Positions 44,217-53,646 are shown, counted from the first letter of the stretch. The stretch is DNA of 64,000 nt from Devosia sp. (GCF_024707125.1 NZ_JANQAH010000003.1:62001-126000), one strand, 5' to 3'. Numbers and translations: made by a program. Notes: generated by a model from the letters alone, not told the origin.

Positions 44217-45029
44217 TCAGGCGACAGCCTTTTCCACGTGGTGGCGGCCGATGGGGACGATCATCGGGGTGTCGGAAATGGGATCGACGACGATGCGTGA
44301 GGTCATGCCGAAGACTTCGCGGACGACCGCTTCGGTCATGACGTCGACGGGGCGGCCTTCGGTGACGATCTTGCCGGATTTCATCGCGACGATGTGGTCG
44401 GCGTAGCGGCAGGCGAGGTTGAGGTCGTGGAGGACCACGACGACGGTGCGGCCACGCTCTTTCACCAGATCGGTAAGCAGATCAAGGACTTCGACCTGGT
44501 GGTTGATGTCGAGGAAGGTGGTCGGTTCGTCGAGGAGAAGAAGATCGGTCTGCTGGGCGAGGGCCATGGCGATCCAGACGCGCTGACGCTGGCCGCCGGA
44601 GAGTTCGTCGACGGGACGATCGGCAAGCTCGCCCATATCGGTGGCACCGAGGGCCTCGGCGACGGCGGCGTCGTCTTCCGGGGTCCAGCGGCGGAACCAG
44701 CCTTGGTGCGGATAGCGGCCGCGGCCGACAAGGTCAGCGACGGTGATGGCGTCGGGGGCGATGGGGGACTGGGGGAGGACGCCAAGAAGGGTTGCGACTT
44801 CGCGGGTCGGCATCTGGTGGATGGGCTTGCCATCGAGATAGGCGGCGCCCTTTGTGGGCGTGAGCAGGCGAGCGAGGCCGCGCAAGAGGGTGGACTTGCC
44901 GCAGGCATTGGCGCCGACGATGACGGTGAGCTTGCCGGCGGGAACGTTGAGATTGAGATCGGAGACGATTTCGCGGTCGGCATAGCCGAGGTGCAGACCG
45001 GCGGCCATGAGCTGGTGGTTTTGCGTCAT
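44217..45029 (-). CDS. Iron-siderophore ABC transporter ATPase (FecE/FepC type)
   Basis: The product has 270 residues. Walker A is VGANACGKSTLLRGLARLL, the signature is LSGGQRQRVWIAMALAQ, Walker B is LLLLDEPTTFLD and the switch histidine is in VVVLHDLNLACRYADHIVAM. The FLDINHQVEVLDLL segment is typical of FecE/FepC ATPases, which drive ferric-siderophore uptake. AAGGAG six bases upstream fixes the ATG at 45029. It is last in a four-gene operon with two permeases and a binding protein. Confidence 0.93.
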   Translation of the reverse strand: MTQNHQLMAAGLHLGYADREIVSDLNLNVPAGKLTVIVGANACGKSTLLRGLARLLTPTKGAAYLDGKPIHQMPTREVATLLGVLPQSPIAPDAITVADLVGRGRYPHQGWFRRWTPEDDAAVAEALGATDMGELADRPVDELSGGQRQRVWIAMALAQQTDLLLLDEPTTFLDINHQVEVLDLLTDLVKERGRTVVVVLHDLNLACRYADHIVAMKSGKIVTEGRPVDVMTEAVVREVFGMTSRIVVDPISDTPMIVPIGRHHVEKAVA

Positions 45030-45040
45030 GTTCGTCTCCT

Positions 45041-46090
45041 TCAATTCACCCGGCCGGAACGGCCGGAGACGACGAGCAGCCACAGTAGAAAGACTGCGCC
45101 GAAGCCGCCGGTGACGACACCGGTCGGCAATTGCATGTTTGGCAAGGCGTGTTGCGCCAGAAGGTCCGATACCAGCATGACCAGGGCGCCGACGAGGCCG
45201 GCCTGGGGAATGCCGCGCCCTGCCCCGCCCATCAGGCGGCGGGCGATGGGGCCGGAGACGAAGGCGACGAAGCCGACGGGACCGACTGCGGCCGTGGCGA
45301 AGGCGGCGAGGGCTACGCCCGCTATCATGAGGCCCAAGCGGGTTTGCTCGACGCGAGTGCCGAGGGCGTGGGCGGTGTCGTCGCCCAGTTCCAGGCCATC
45401 GAGGCCGCGGACGAGGATGATCAGCAAAGGCAGGGTGACGACGAGCATGGCCGCGAGGACGATGGAATCGCCGGGGCGCGCGGCATTCAAGCTGCCGACG
45501 AGCCAGGCCATGGCCTGTTGCACTTCGAAAAGGCGGGCGCGGGTAAAGAGATAGGAGATGACGGCGCTGAGCATGGCGGCGGCGCCGATGCCGATCAGCA
45601 CGACGCGATAGGCGGTGACGCCATTGCGCCAGGCGAGGATGTAGATGGCAAAGGCCGTGAGCAGAGCCCCGGCGAATGCGCCGAGGGAAACGGCGAGGCC
45701 GGTCCAGCCCAGGACAATGATGCAGAAAACAGCAGCGGCGCTGGCGCCGTGGGCGATGCCGATAATATCGGGACTTGCCAAGGGGTTACGCAGAAGCGTT
45801 TGGAAAATGATTCCGGAGAGGCCGAAGGCGGCGCCGGACAGGAGCGCCAGGAAGAGACGCGGCACGCGGACCTGCAGGACGATGAAATCGACGCCCTTGT
45901 TGGTGAGGCCGGTCAGCGGGGAGAAGAGCGAACGGATGATCTCTTCGGGCGGCACCGGGAAATCGCCGAGGGTGAGCGCGGCAGCGCTGGCGAGGACCAG
46001 GGCGAGGACGAGGCCGAGGGTGACGCGACGGCTTTTGCTTTCGCGCTGGCGGCGGACGCCTGCGATGTAGCTGGTGTCGATTGCGGTCAT
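45041..46090 (-). CDS. Iron-siderophore ABC permease (FecD/FepG type)
   Basis: The product has 349 residues and about ten transmembrane helices of the FecCD family. Landmarks are RVPRLFLALLSGAAFGLSGI, FQTLLRNPLASPDIIGIAHG and GPVGFVAFVSGPIARRLMGG. It forms the channel together with the next upstream permease. Its ATG shares one base with the stop of that gene (TGATG), so translation is coupled. Confidence 0.93.
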   Translation of the reverse strand: MTAIDTSYIAGVRRQRESKSRRVTLGLVLALVLASAAALTLGDFPVPPEEIIRSLFSPLTGLTNKGVDFIVLQVRVPRLFLALLSGAAFGLSGIIFQTLLRNPLASPDIIGIAHGASAAAVFCIIVLGWTGLAVSLGAFAGALLTAFAIYILAWRNGVTAYRVVLIGIGAAAMLSAVISYLFTRARLFEVQQAMAWLVGSLNAARPGDSIVLAAMLVVTLPLLIILVRGLDGLELGDDTAHALGTRVEQTRLGLMIAGVALAAFATAAVGPVGFVAFVSGPIARRLMGGAGRGIPQAGLVGALVMLVSDLLAQHALPNMQLPTGVVTGGFGAVFLLWLLVVSGRSGRVN

Positions 46091-47121
46091 CAGAGGGCCG
46101 CCAATTTGCGGCGCCGGACCAGCGCGATGAAGAAGGGCGCGCCGATGAAGGCGGTGACGATGCCGACCTGCACTTCGCCGGGCGGGGCGATGATACGGCC
46201 TATGACGTCGGCGCCGAGGAGCAGGATGGGCGCCATCAGCATGGAATAGGGCAGGATCCAGCGATAGCCGGGGCCGGTGATGGCGCGGGCGACGTGGGGG
46301 ACGGTGAGGCCGACAAAGGCGATGGGGCCCGCAGCGGCGACAGCGGAGCCGGCGAGAACGACGGAGGCGAGGCCGGCAAGGCCGCGGGAGAGGCCGATGC
46401 GCTGGCCGAGGGAACGGGCGACGTCGTCGCCCATGCTGAGGCCATCGAGGAGGCGGGCCGTGGCGAGGGCGAGCACGGTGCCTGCGAGAATGAAAGGGCT
46501 GACCTGAAGGGCGATTTCCATGGAGCGGCCGGCCAGCGAACCGACCTGCCAGAAGCGCACCTCATCGAGCGTGCGCGGGCTGGTGAGCAGGATGGCGTTG
46601 ATGATCGCCTGCATGACCGCGGTCATGGCGGCGCCGGCAAGGGCCAGCTTGATGGGTGTGGAGCCTTCGCGGCCGAGCGAGGCTACGGCATAGACGACCA
46701 GCATTGCGGCGCCGGCACCAATGAAGGCGAGCCAGACATAGGCCGTCAGTTGGGTGATGCCGAAAACGGAAACACCGAGGACGACGAAGAGGGCGGCGCC
46801 GGAATTGATGCCGAGGATGGACGGATCGGCCAGCGGGTTGCGCGTGGCGCCCTGGAGGACCGCGCCGGCAAGGCCGAGGGCGGCGCCGACGAGGACGCCG
46901 ACGACCGTGCGCGGCAGGCGCAGGTCCCAGATGATGCGGTGTTCGGTCGAATTGGGATCGTAGGAAACGAGCGCGGACCAAACCATGTCGATGGGGATGG
47001 GCCGCGCGCCGGTTGCCATTGAAAGCAGGACGATGGCGAAGAGCGCCGCGCCCAAAAGGGCGAGACCGAGGCCGAGCGTTGCCGCCCGGCCCGCTTTCCT
47101 ATTCGCCTGCTCCACTGGCAT
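46090..47121 (-). CDS. Iron-siderophore ABC permease (FecC/FepD type)
   Basis: The product has 343 residues and about ten helices of the FecCD family (RLPRTVVGVLVGAALGLAGA, QGATRNPLADPSILGINSGA, GPIAFVGLTVPHVARAITGP). It pairs with the FepG-type protein downstream. Its start also overlaps the stop of the binding-protein gene by one base. The RNPLADP and GPIAFVGL motifs are hallmarks of siderophore or vitamin B12 permeases. Confidence 0.93.
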   Translation of the reverse strand: MPVEQANRKAGRAATLGLGLALLGAALFAIVLLSMATGARPIPIDMVWSALVSYDPNSTEHRIIWDLRLPRTVVGVLVGAALGLAGAVLQGATRNPLADPSILGINSGAALFVVLGVSVFGITQLTAYVWLAFIGAGAAMLVVYAVASLGREGSTPIKLALAGAAMTAVMQAIINAILLTSPRTLDEVRFWQVGSLAGRSMEIALQVSPFILAGTVLALATARLLDGLSMGDDVARSLGQRIGLSRGLAGLASVVLAGSAVAAAGPIAFVGLTVPHVARAITGPGYRWILPYSMLMAPILLLGADVIGRIIAPPGEVQVGIVTAFIGAPFFIALVRRRKLAAL

Positions 47122-48074
47122 CAGGGGGTGAGATCGGCATTGGCCGCGTTGATGGCCGTGGTCAGTTCGGTGAGCGCGGCGGCGTAGTGGGTGTAGTTAC
47201 GCAGCCAGAAAGCCGGCCATTCGGCGACCTGACCGGCCTTGGCGCCAGGATTGAGCGTCCAGGTGGGCTGGGCCAGCGCCGTCTTCATGGTGGCGGGCGA
47301 GCGGTTGTCGACGAGGATCAGATCGGCCGGGTATTTGTCGGCGTTTTCCCAGCTGACAGTCTCAAAATAGTTGTTGCCGGCGGCGTCGACGCCTTCGGGT
47401 TCGACGAGGTCGAGGCCCCAGGACTGCATATCGAGCAGCTCGGCGGCGCCAGCAGGATCGGCAACATAGAGTGCGTCGTCGCCGGCATAGACGGCGAGAA
47501 CTTTCAGGCCCGACTTGGCTGCGATGGCGGATTTGAAATCGGCCAAGGCGTTTTCGAAGGCGGTCTTTTCGGCAGCAATGGAGGGCTGGGCGAGATCGGC
47601 GCCGAGGCTGGCGGCGAGAGTTTCATAGTCCTCGATCATGCCCAGGATGGAATCGCCGGCCGAAACACCGGTGATGGGAGCGAGCTGGGTCAGCAGCGTG
47701 ACCACATCTTCGCCGCCCGACCAGGTGGCGTTGCGATCCCACCATTCGGCAAGGACGAGATCGGGATTGAGGGCGGCGGCCTTTTCGATATCGACCTCGC
47801 CCCAGGCCTGGCCGATGATTTCGATGCCGGTGAGATCGAGACCCTGCAGAGCCTTGGCGTCGGCAACCGGACCATCGGCATAGATGCCAACGGGGCGAAT
47901 ACCGAGCGGAATGAGGCCAGCGGCGGCATCCTGGCTGGCGATAATGCGCTGCGGGGCGGCGTCGAGCGTGACCGTCTGGCCTGAGCCATCAGTGTAAGTC
48001 CAGGGTTCGGCATGAGCCGCGGCGGACAGTGCAAGTGACGACAGGGCTGCGAGAGCGAAGGCGCGAAGGGTCAT
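47121..48074 (-). CDS. Iron-siderophore ABC binding protein (FepB/FhuD type)
   Basis: The product has 317 residues. A signal peptide (MTLRAFALAALSSLALSAAA, cleaved after AHA) exports it to the periplasm. The TroA/FecB-type class III fold is shown by APQRIIASQDAAAGLIPLGI, IEKAAALNPDLVLAEWW and the C-terminal YTHYAAALTELT. AGGTGA four bases before the ATG at 48074 supports this start; a TTG at 48092 is in frame but less likely. It is first in the operon, and a TGA-N9-TCA site 46-60 bases upstream suggests RirA control. Confidence 0.9.
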   Translation of the reverse strand: MTLRAFALAALSSLALSAAAHAEPWTYTDGSGQTVTLDAAPQRIIASQDAAAGLIPLGIRPVGIYADGPVADAKALQGLDLTGIEIIGQAWGEVDIEKAAALNPDLVLAEWWDRNATWSGGEDVVTLLTQLAPITGVSAGDSILGMIEDYETLAASLGADLAQPSIAAEKTAFENALADFKSAIAAKSGLKVLAVYAGDDALYVADPAGAAELLDMQSWGLDLVEPEGVDAAGNNYFETVSWENADKYPADLILVDNRSPATMKTALAQPTWTLNPGAKAGQVAEWPAFWLRNYTHYAAALTELTTAINAANADLTP

Positions 48075-48119
48075 GGGCTCACCTGGTTGCAAAGTGAGCG
48101 TTTTTTGCCTCGGTAATAT

Positions 48120-48134
48120 TGAATGGTCAAGTCA
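48120..48134. promoter_or_regulatory. Candidate RirA iron-responsive box (TGA-N9-TCA)
   Basis: TGA at 48120-48122 and TCA at 48132-48134 are nine bases apart, the RirA/IRO-box pattern of Hyphomicrobiales. The site lies 46 bases before the iron binding-protein gene and overlaps a TTGACT promoter-like element on the minus strand. The pattern is short, but a second copy occurs at the other iron binding-protein promoter (58053-58067). Confidence 0.45.
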
Positions 48135-48216
48135 AGTTTATAGGGTGCAGGGCGGTGGTGGAACGCCGCTGAAGGCGGGGACGTCGTATATGGACCTTGG
48201 CCATTGAGCATGCCAG

Positions 48217-48358
48217 CACCCCTCCCATCCTCCCCCGTCAAGGGAGAGGTGCTGCATCGAGTGTGGGGCCAGACCTGTACAAAAACACCAGCCCCCCTTG
48301 CGGGGAGGGATGGAGGGGTGTCGCGGCAAAATCCCCGCTTTCGCGGGGATGACGTTGT
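48217..48358. repeat. Composite intergenic repeat region
   Basis: The gap 48075-48394 holds no gene. CACCCCTCC at 48217-48225 with its following bases is nearly mirrored by the segment 48302-48320, forming an imperfect 19-base inverted repeat about 66 bases apart. Next to it, 48331-48358 is a half copy of the palindromic family found at 1928-2004 (core CCCCGCTTTCGCGGGGATGA). This looks like a small cluster of dispersed intergenic repeats. Confidence 0.6.
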
Positions 48359-48394
48359 GGAGGAGAAGAGGTCGAGGAAGGGGTGAGCCCAGCC

Positions 48395-49630
48395 TCACGC
48401 AGGACGGCGGTACTGGTAGATGCCGACGTCGATGGAGCCTTCGGTGAAACCGGCTTCGCAATAGCTGAGATAGTAGACCCATTTGCGCTTGAAGGTTTCA
48501 TCGTAGCCGAGCGGAGCGATCATGGGCCAGCGTTCGAGGAAGCGGTCGCGCCAGAGTTTTAGAGTTTTGGCGTAGGACAGGCGAAAGGTCTCGACGTTTT
48601 CGAGAACCAAGCCGTATTTTTCGCCGAATTCGCGCATCACCGTCTTGGTCAGCAGCATCCCGCCGGGGAAGATGTAGCGCTGGATAAAGTCGGGGCCGCT
48701 GCGGTAGCCGTCGAAATCGGCCTCGTTGATGGTGATGGCCTGGATGGCGGCGGTGCCGCCGGGCTTCAGGCGATCATGAATGGTCTGGAAGTAGCTCGGC
48801 CAATTGTCCTCGCCCACCGCCTCGATCATCTCGATGGAGCCGATGTGGTCGAACTGACCTTCGGTGTGGCGATAGTCTTCGAAGACGAGCTTTGCGTACT
48901 TGTCGAGATCCTGACGCGCCAGGCGGTCCTGGCCGTATTTGAGTTGTTCGGCGGAAAGGGTAATGCCGCGCAGGTTGGCCTGATAGTCGCGCGCGACGGT
49001 TTCGGCAAAGCCACCCCAGCCGCAGCCGATCTCCAGCACGGAGGAGCCGGGCGTGACGCCGGCCATGTCGGCGACGCGGCGATATTTTGCCACCTGCGCT
49101 TCTTCGAGGCTCTGATCGCCGGAGGTGAAAAGCGCCGAGGAATAGGTCATCGAAGGGTCGAGCCACTGGCCGTAGAAGTCGTTGCCGAGGTCGTAGTGCT
49201 CGGCGATGTTCTTCTTGGAGCCTTCGAGCGTGTTGCGGCGCGACAGGTGATAGTGCAAGTCCGTGGCGGCGCGGCGGAAGAAGCCCTTGTTGGCGCTCTC
49301 GAACATGTCGCGGTTTTGCAGGAAAAAGCGGAACAGCGCGGTGAGATCGTCGACCTCGATGTCGCCATTCATATAGGCGGCGGCAAAGCCGACCGTGCCG
49401 CGGCGCATGGCCTCGGTGATGACCCTAAAATTGTTGAGCCGCAGGACGGCGTGCTCGCCCGTCTTGGTATTGCCCATGGTCCGCGTACGGCCATTGGGCA
49501 GAATGACGGTCACGGCCCCGAATTTGGGATGGCCGATCAGGGCAAAGCCGATCTTTTCGACGAGAAAGGAGGCAAAACGCGTCCAGGGCGTTGCGCCAGT
49601 ATTGGAGTGGTCTACCGCTGTCTTACTCAT
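48395..49630 (-). CDS. cfa: Cyclopropane-fatty-acyl-phospholipid synthase family protein
   Basis: The product has 411 residues. A lipid-binding N-terminal domain precedes a SAM-dependent methyltransferase: NIAEHYDLGNDFYGQWLDPS, then SMTYSSALF, the SAM motif VLEIGCGWGGFAETVA and IEMIEAVGEDNWPSYF, the conserved bicarbonate-site region. It transfers a methylene from SAM to cis double bonds of membrane phospholipids, often in stress or stationary phase. The ATG at 49630 is preferred over earlier in-frame starts because homologs begin near TPWTRFASFLVEKIG. Confidence 0.9.
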   Translation of the reverse strand: MSKTAVDHSNTGATPWTRFASFLVEKIGFALIGHPKFGAVTVILPNGRTRTMGNTKTGEHAVLRLNNFRVITEAMRRGTVGFAAAYMNGDIEVDDLTALFRFFLQNRDMFESANKGFFRRAATDLHYHLSRRNTLEGSKKNIAEHYDLGNDFYGQWLDPSMTYSSALFTSGDQSLEEAQVAKYRRVADMAGVTPGSSVLEIGCGWGGFAETVARDYQANLRGITLSAEQLKYGQDRLARQDLDKYAKLVFEDYRHTEGQFDHIGSIEMIEAVGEDNWPSYFQTIHDRLKPGGTAAIQAITINEADFDGYRSGPDFIQRYIFPGGMLLTKTVMREFGEKYGLVLENVETFRLSYAKTLKLWRDRFLERWPMIAPLGYDETFKRKWVYYLSYCEAGFTEGSIDVGIYQYRRPA

Positions 49631-50012
49631 TGCGCCGCTACATCCAACCATCGTGATGCGGGCCGGAGCGAGCCAGGCAAATTGCACAGCTTCGGCCGCG
49701 GAGGCATCCCCTTGAGCCGAAGCAGTAGTGCTTCCCAGTGGATGCATATCAATAGTTTAACGGGCATTAACGGATATGCAAGCAGCAGTTTGATGCCCGA
49801 TGCCGGCCCGACAAAGCGCGGCAAGCTGGGATCGAAACGCTTCACAAAATGGCTGAAAAAATGATTCCGGGAACCGAACCAAGCGGCTGAAAAGCCTGGC
49901 CTCCCGGTGTTACTGAAAGCACTGGATAAAGCACGCACGAAAGAGTTCCCCACATAGTCTCATATTCGACTACGAGGCGAATAACGCATTGGATCTGGAT
50001 TGAGTTTCCTCG
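49631..50012. other. Intergenic region between cfa and recJ
   Basis: These 382 bases hold no recognisable gene. TGCATATC at 49743-49750 and GATATGCA at 49773-49780 form a perfect 8-base inverted repeat around 22 AT-rich bases, possibly an operator or part of the cfa promoter. I see no EcfG, LexA or terminator signature here. Confidence 0.35.
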
Positions 50013-51803
50013 CTACCGCGGAATCCGCGCGATATCCGTGAGCCGGAACTGGACCTGTTCGCGGCCCTGATAGTGATCGAGCGAGAGGCTGCCGGCAAAA
50101 TGCAGGGGCTGATCGCTATCGCGCAGCAGGATATCGCCGAGAGGCGTGCCGGCGGCGCGGAAGGCAATGGCTTTCAGCTTGGCGCCGTCGTCTGACGACA
50201 GGGTGAAACTGACATGGCCGCCCTTGCCGACGACCTGGGCAAAACGCGCCCGATGGGACGGGAAGGCGAAGACCGGGCCCGGATTGCCGGCGCCGAAGGG
50301 GCCGGCGCGTTCGATATTGTGGAGGAGGTCGACGGTGGCGCCGCGGGCCGTGAGGGCGGCATCGACCTTGAGGGCGGAGGCGGCGCGGGCCGTCGTGACG
50401 CTGCCGCTGAGTCGGTCGGAGATGAAGGAGCGGAAGGGGCCGAGATCGCCCGGGCGAAGGGTGACGCCGGCAGCCATGGCGTGGCCACCGCCCTTGGGGA
50501 TCAAACCGGCCTCGACGGCGGCGATGACGGCGCTGCCGAGATCGACCCCGGGCATGGAGCGGCCGGAACCGGTACCGGTGCCATCGGGGTGGAGGGCGAT
50601 GGCGAAGGCGGGACGATCAAAGCGCTCTTTTAAGCGCGCGGCGACCAGGCCAACCACGCCGGGATGCCAATTGGCAGAGGCCAGAACGAGAATGGGAGGC
50701 CCCTCGCCTGCCCCGATTTCGGCAGCGGCGACGGATGTAGCTTCTTCGACGGCTTCGACTTCGATGCGTTGGCGTTCGGTGTTCAGCTCATCGAGCTTTG
50801 CCGCGATGACGAGGGCCTGGTGCTCGTCGTCGAGCGCAAGGAGTTGGGTACCGAGGGCGGCATTGCCGATGCGGCCGCCGGCATTGATGCGCGGGCCGAT
50901 GAGAAACCCCAGATGATAGGGATTGAGCGGGCCACTGACGCGCGAAGCGAGGGCCAGAGCGGCCATGCCGTGGTTGTCGCCGCGGCGGGCGACTTCGAGG
51001 CCGCGCAGGACGAAAGCACGGTTGAGGCCGACCAGGGGCACGACGTCGCAGACGGTGCCCAGGGCGACGATGTCGAGCAATTTCAAAAGGTCCGGCAGAC
51101 CGGTATCGCCGCGCTGGCGCAGGGCGCGGTTTACGGCGACCAGAACCATGAAGGTGACGCCGGCAGCACAAAGATAGCCGAGGCCGGAAATGTCGTCGGG
51201 GCGATTGGGATTGACCAGGGCCGTGGCGGGGGGAAGGTCGTGGTCGGAGAGGTGGTGGTCGATGACGAGCACATCGACGCCGCGGGAGCGGGCGTGTGCG
51301 ATTGGGCCATCGCTGGTGGTGCCGCAGTCGAGCGTGATGATGAGCGAGGCGCCGGCATCGATCAGCTTGTCCATGGCGGCGATGTTGGGGCCGTAGCCCT
51401 CAAAAATGCGATCGGGGATATGGACCTGCGGGGTCAGGCCGAAATGGGCGAGGTAGCGCACCATGAGGGCGCAGGAGCTGGCGCCGTCCACGTCATAATC
51501 GCCGAAGAGGGCGATGGATTCATTGTCGGCGATGGCGCGGGCGAGACGGTCGGAGAGATCATCCATGGCCGTCAGCGTCGAGGGATCGGGCATCAGGTTG
51601 CGGATGGTGGGCTCGAGATAGGCCTGTGCGGAATCGATGTCGACGCCCCTGCCCGCAAGAATTCGCGCCAGGATGTCCGAAATGCCGGCACGCTGCGCGA
51701 TGGCCGTGGCCATGCGCGCGCCCGCGACGTCGAGCCTGTCGACCCAGGCGCGGCCAAGGACCGACTGAGTGACGTCAAGAAAATTGCGGCGCGTTTCCAG
51801 CAT
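50013..51803 (-). CDS. recJ: Single-stranded-DNA-specific exonuclease RecJ
   Basis: The product has 596 residues, close to the usual length. The DHH nuclease motifs are intact: LFGDYDVDGASSCALMVRYL (motif I), TLDCGT (II), VLVIDHHLSDHDLPPATALV (III) and the DHHA1 glycine motif GGGHAMAAGVTL. The C-terminal OB-like domain follows. It degrades single strands 5 prime to 3 prime in recombination and mismatch repair. The start at MLETRRNFLDVTQSVLGRAW matches alphaproteobacterial RecJ. Confidence 0.96.
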   Translation of the reverse strand: MLETRRNFLDVTQSVLGRAWVDRLDVAGARMATAIAQRAGISDILARILAGRGVDIDSAQAYLEPTIRNLMPDPSTLTAMDDLSDRLARAIADNESIALFGDYDVDGASSCALMVRYLAHFGLTPQVHIPDRIFEGYGPNIAAMDKLIDAGASLIITLDCGTTSDGPIAHARSRGVDVLVIDHHLSDHDLPPATALVNPNRPDDISGLGYLCAAGVTFMVLVAVNRALRQRGDTGLPDLLKLLDIVALGTVCDVVPLVGLNRAFVLRGLEVARRGDNHGMAALALASRVSGPLNPYHLGFLIGPRINAGGRIGNAALGTQLLALDDEHQALVIAAKLDELNTERQRIEVEAVEEATSVAAAEIGAGEGPPILVLASANWHPGVVGLVAARLKERFDRPAFAIALHPDGTGTGSGRSMPGVDLGSAVIAAVEAGLIPKGGGHAMAAGVTLRPGDLGPFRSFISDRLSGSVTTARAASALKVDAALTARGATVDLLHNIERAGPFGAGNPGPVFAFPSHRARFAQVVGKGGHVSFTLSSDDGAKLKAIAFRAAGTPLGDILLRDSDQPLHFAGSLSLDHYQGREQVQFRLTDIARIPR

Positions 51804-51896
51804 GGGCTGGTGTTAGGCGATTTAGTGCAGAGGGGAAAGGGGTTGCCGCGTGTTGTGTGTGCATGCTTGTTGCGCCCGGCAATCTGGGAGCGATCG

Positions 51897-52454
51897 ATGA
51901 CGGGCAAGGCGAGCATCATTTTCCTGCATGGCGCTTCGAGCAGCGGGAAGTCTACCCTTGCACGCATGCTGCAGGATCGCATCGAGAGGCCCTTCTGGCA
52001 CATTTCCATCGACCATCTGCGCGACTCGGGCGTGTTGCCGCTGGGGCGGGTTAAGGCGGGCGACTTCAATTGGCGCGAGATGCGGGCGCCGTTCTTTGCC
52101 GGCTATCATGCGTCGCTGGCTGCCTATGCGGCGGCGGGGAATAATCTCATCGTCGAGCACATTCTGGATACGCCGGGGTGGCAGGGGGAACTGGCGGAGC
52201 TGTTTCAGCCGTTCGATGTGTTGTTCGTGGCGCTGCATTGCCCGGTGGAGGAACTTAATCGGCGGGAATTGGCGCGCGGGGATCGGCCGGTGGGCAGCGC
52301 GGAAAAGGATGCGCTGACGATCCATGAGGGGCGTCGGTATGATCTGGAGCTGCAGGCGGGGGATGGGATCGAGGAGAATGTGGAGAGGGTGACGGCGGCT
52401 TGGCGGGGCGAGCGGGCGGTGTCGCGGTTCTTTGAGGTGGCGGACGGGAAGTAG
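51897..52454 (+). CDS. P-loop phosphotransferase, chloramphenicol phosphotransferase-like
   Basis: The product has 185 residues. The P-loop [19 protein letters not shown] and the following HISIDHLRDSGVLP resemble chloramphenicol 3-O-phosphotransferase (CPT). A second acidic motif is VEHILDTPGWQGEL, and the lid arginines lie in CPVEELNRRELARGDRPVG. The CPT-like family includes many kinases with unknown substrates, so a resistance role is only one possibility. GGGAG before the ATG at 51897 fixes the start; the long frame upstream is antisense to recJ. Confidence 0.82.
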   Translation: MTGKASIIFLHGASSSGKSTLARMLQDRIERPFWHISIDHLRDSGVLPLGRVKAGDFNWREMRAPFFAGYHASLAAYAAAGNNLIVEHILDTPGWQGELAELFQPFDVLFVALHCPVEELNRRELARGDRPVGSAEKDALTIHEGRRYDLELQAGDGIEENVERVTAAWRGERAVSRFFEVADGK

Positions 52455-52479
52455 TGAGGCTCCTCAGCCCCACCCCTCA

Positions 52480-52553
52480 CCGTGTCATTCCCGCGCAAGC
52501 GGAAATCTCCTTGCACAGAAACAGAGATTCCCGCTTGCGCGGGAATGACACCG
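52480..52553. repeat. Second copy of the long palindromic repeat
   Basis: Arms of about 30 bases at 52480-52509 and 52524-52553 are inverted with one or two mismatches around a short centre. The core TCATTCCCGCGCAAGCGG and the centre with CAGAAACAGAGATTCCC match the copy at 1928-2004. It lies between the CPT-like gene and glpX, which are convergent, and may help to end transcription of both. Confidence 0.85.
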
Positions 52554-52632
52554 CGCTTTTGAAAGGCTCTGGCGGACGAGTGTCCTACCCCACTGGGTAT
52601 TGCCATACTGGCCAGACCAGGATCCCAGCAAA

Positions 52633-53618
52633 CTACCTTGCGTGCCTTGCCTTGATCCATCGCGTGGTCTGGCTCCAGGAGCGCATGACGACGGTTGAGG
52701 TTTCTACCCATTGGCGACGGAGTTTTACGCCTTCGATGAGGGAGCCGTCGGTGATGCCGGTGGCGGAGAAGAGGACGTCGCCGGAAGCGAGGTCGCCGAC
52801 ATTGTAGACCCTATTGGCATCGGTGATGCCCATTTCGCGGCGCGGCTGCGCTTGTCGGGGGTGTCGAGGATGAGTTTGCCCTGCATCTGACCACCGATGC
52901 AGCGGAGGGCGGCGGCGGCAAGGACGCCTTCAGGGGCGCCGCCGGAGCCGAGATAGATATCGACGCCGGTATCTTCGGTGTTCACCGCGTGAATGACACC
53001 GGCAATGTCACCGTCGCTGAGCAGTTTTACCGAGACGCCGGCCATGCGGAGTTCTTCGAGAAGGCCGGCATGACGCGGGCGATCGAGGACGATCGCGGTG
53101 ATTTCGGAGACCGGCACGCCCTTGGCCTTGGCCAGTGCCTTGACGTTTTCGGTGGCGGACCACTCGATATTGACGGTGTCGGCGGGGTATTCGGCGCCGA
53201 TGGCGATCTTGTGCATGTAGACGTTGCGGGCAACGTTCAGGAGCCCACCGCGCTCGGCCATGGCGAGGACGACGAGGGAATCGGGCTGGTTCTTGGCGCA
53301 GAGGGTGACGCCTTCGAGGGGATCGACGGCGATATCGACCTCGGGGCCTTCGCCCGTGCCGGCGGGCTGGCCGACATAGAGATCATCGCACTCGAACTCT
53401 TCGCCCTCGCCGATGACGATGCGGCCGGCGATGGAGACGCGGTCGAGCTCGGCCCGCATGGCTTTTACGGAGGCCTCGTCGGCGGCTTTTTCATCGCCCT
53501 TGCCGCGCCACTCGGCAGCGGCGATGGCGGCGCGTTCGGTGACGCGCACCATTTCGAGGGTCAGCGAGCGATGGAGGTGTGCCGGCGATCTGCCGTCATC
53601 GGCCTTGCTGAGCTTCAT
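52633..53618 (-). CDS. glpX: Class II fructose-1,6-bisphosphatase (frameshifted)
   Basis: The gene encodes GlpX, which hydrolyses fructose-1,6-bisphosphate in gluconeogenesis. Motifs include AAIAAAEWRGKGDEKAADEA, GRIVIGEGE, the metal site VDIAVDPLEGVTLCAKNQPD and YLGSGGAPEGVLAAAALRCI. TTT at 52833-52835 (plus strand) should be TTTT; restored, the end reads KMGITDANRVYNVGDLASGD and the protein has 328 residues, the family length. GGGAGAG precedes the ATG and lies in the 3 prime arm of a perfect hairpin after hom. The frameshift is probably an assembly error in an essential-type gene. Confidence 0.9.
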
Positions 53619-53623
53619 TTTCT

Positions 53624-53646
53624 CTCCCGGTGCCTGGCACCGGGAG
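53624..53646 (-). promoter_or_regulatory. hom-glpX intercistronic hairpin covering the glpX ribosome binding site
   Basis: CTCCCGGTGC and GCACCGGGAG form a perfect 10-base stem with a 3-base loop in the 32-base gap between hom and glpX. The 3 prime arm on the minus strand contains the GGGAG of the glpX ribosome binding site. Folding would lower glpX translation unless ribosomes finishing hom open it. There is no U-tract, so it is not a normal terminator. Confidence 0.6.

Noticed and set aside
51897-52454. Calling the P-loop protein a chloramphenicol resistance gene
   Set aside because: The CPT-like family is broad and there is no resistance context; only the fold is supported.
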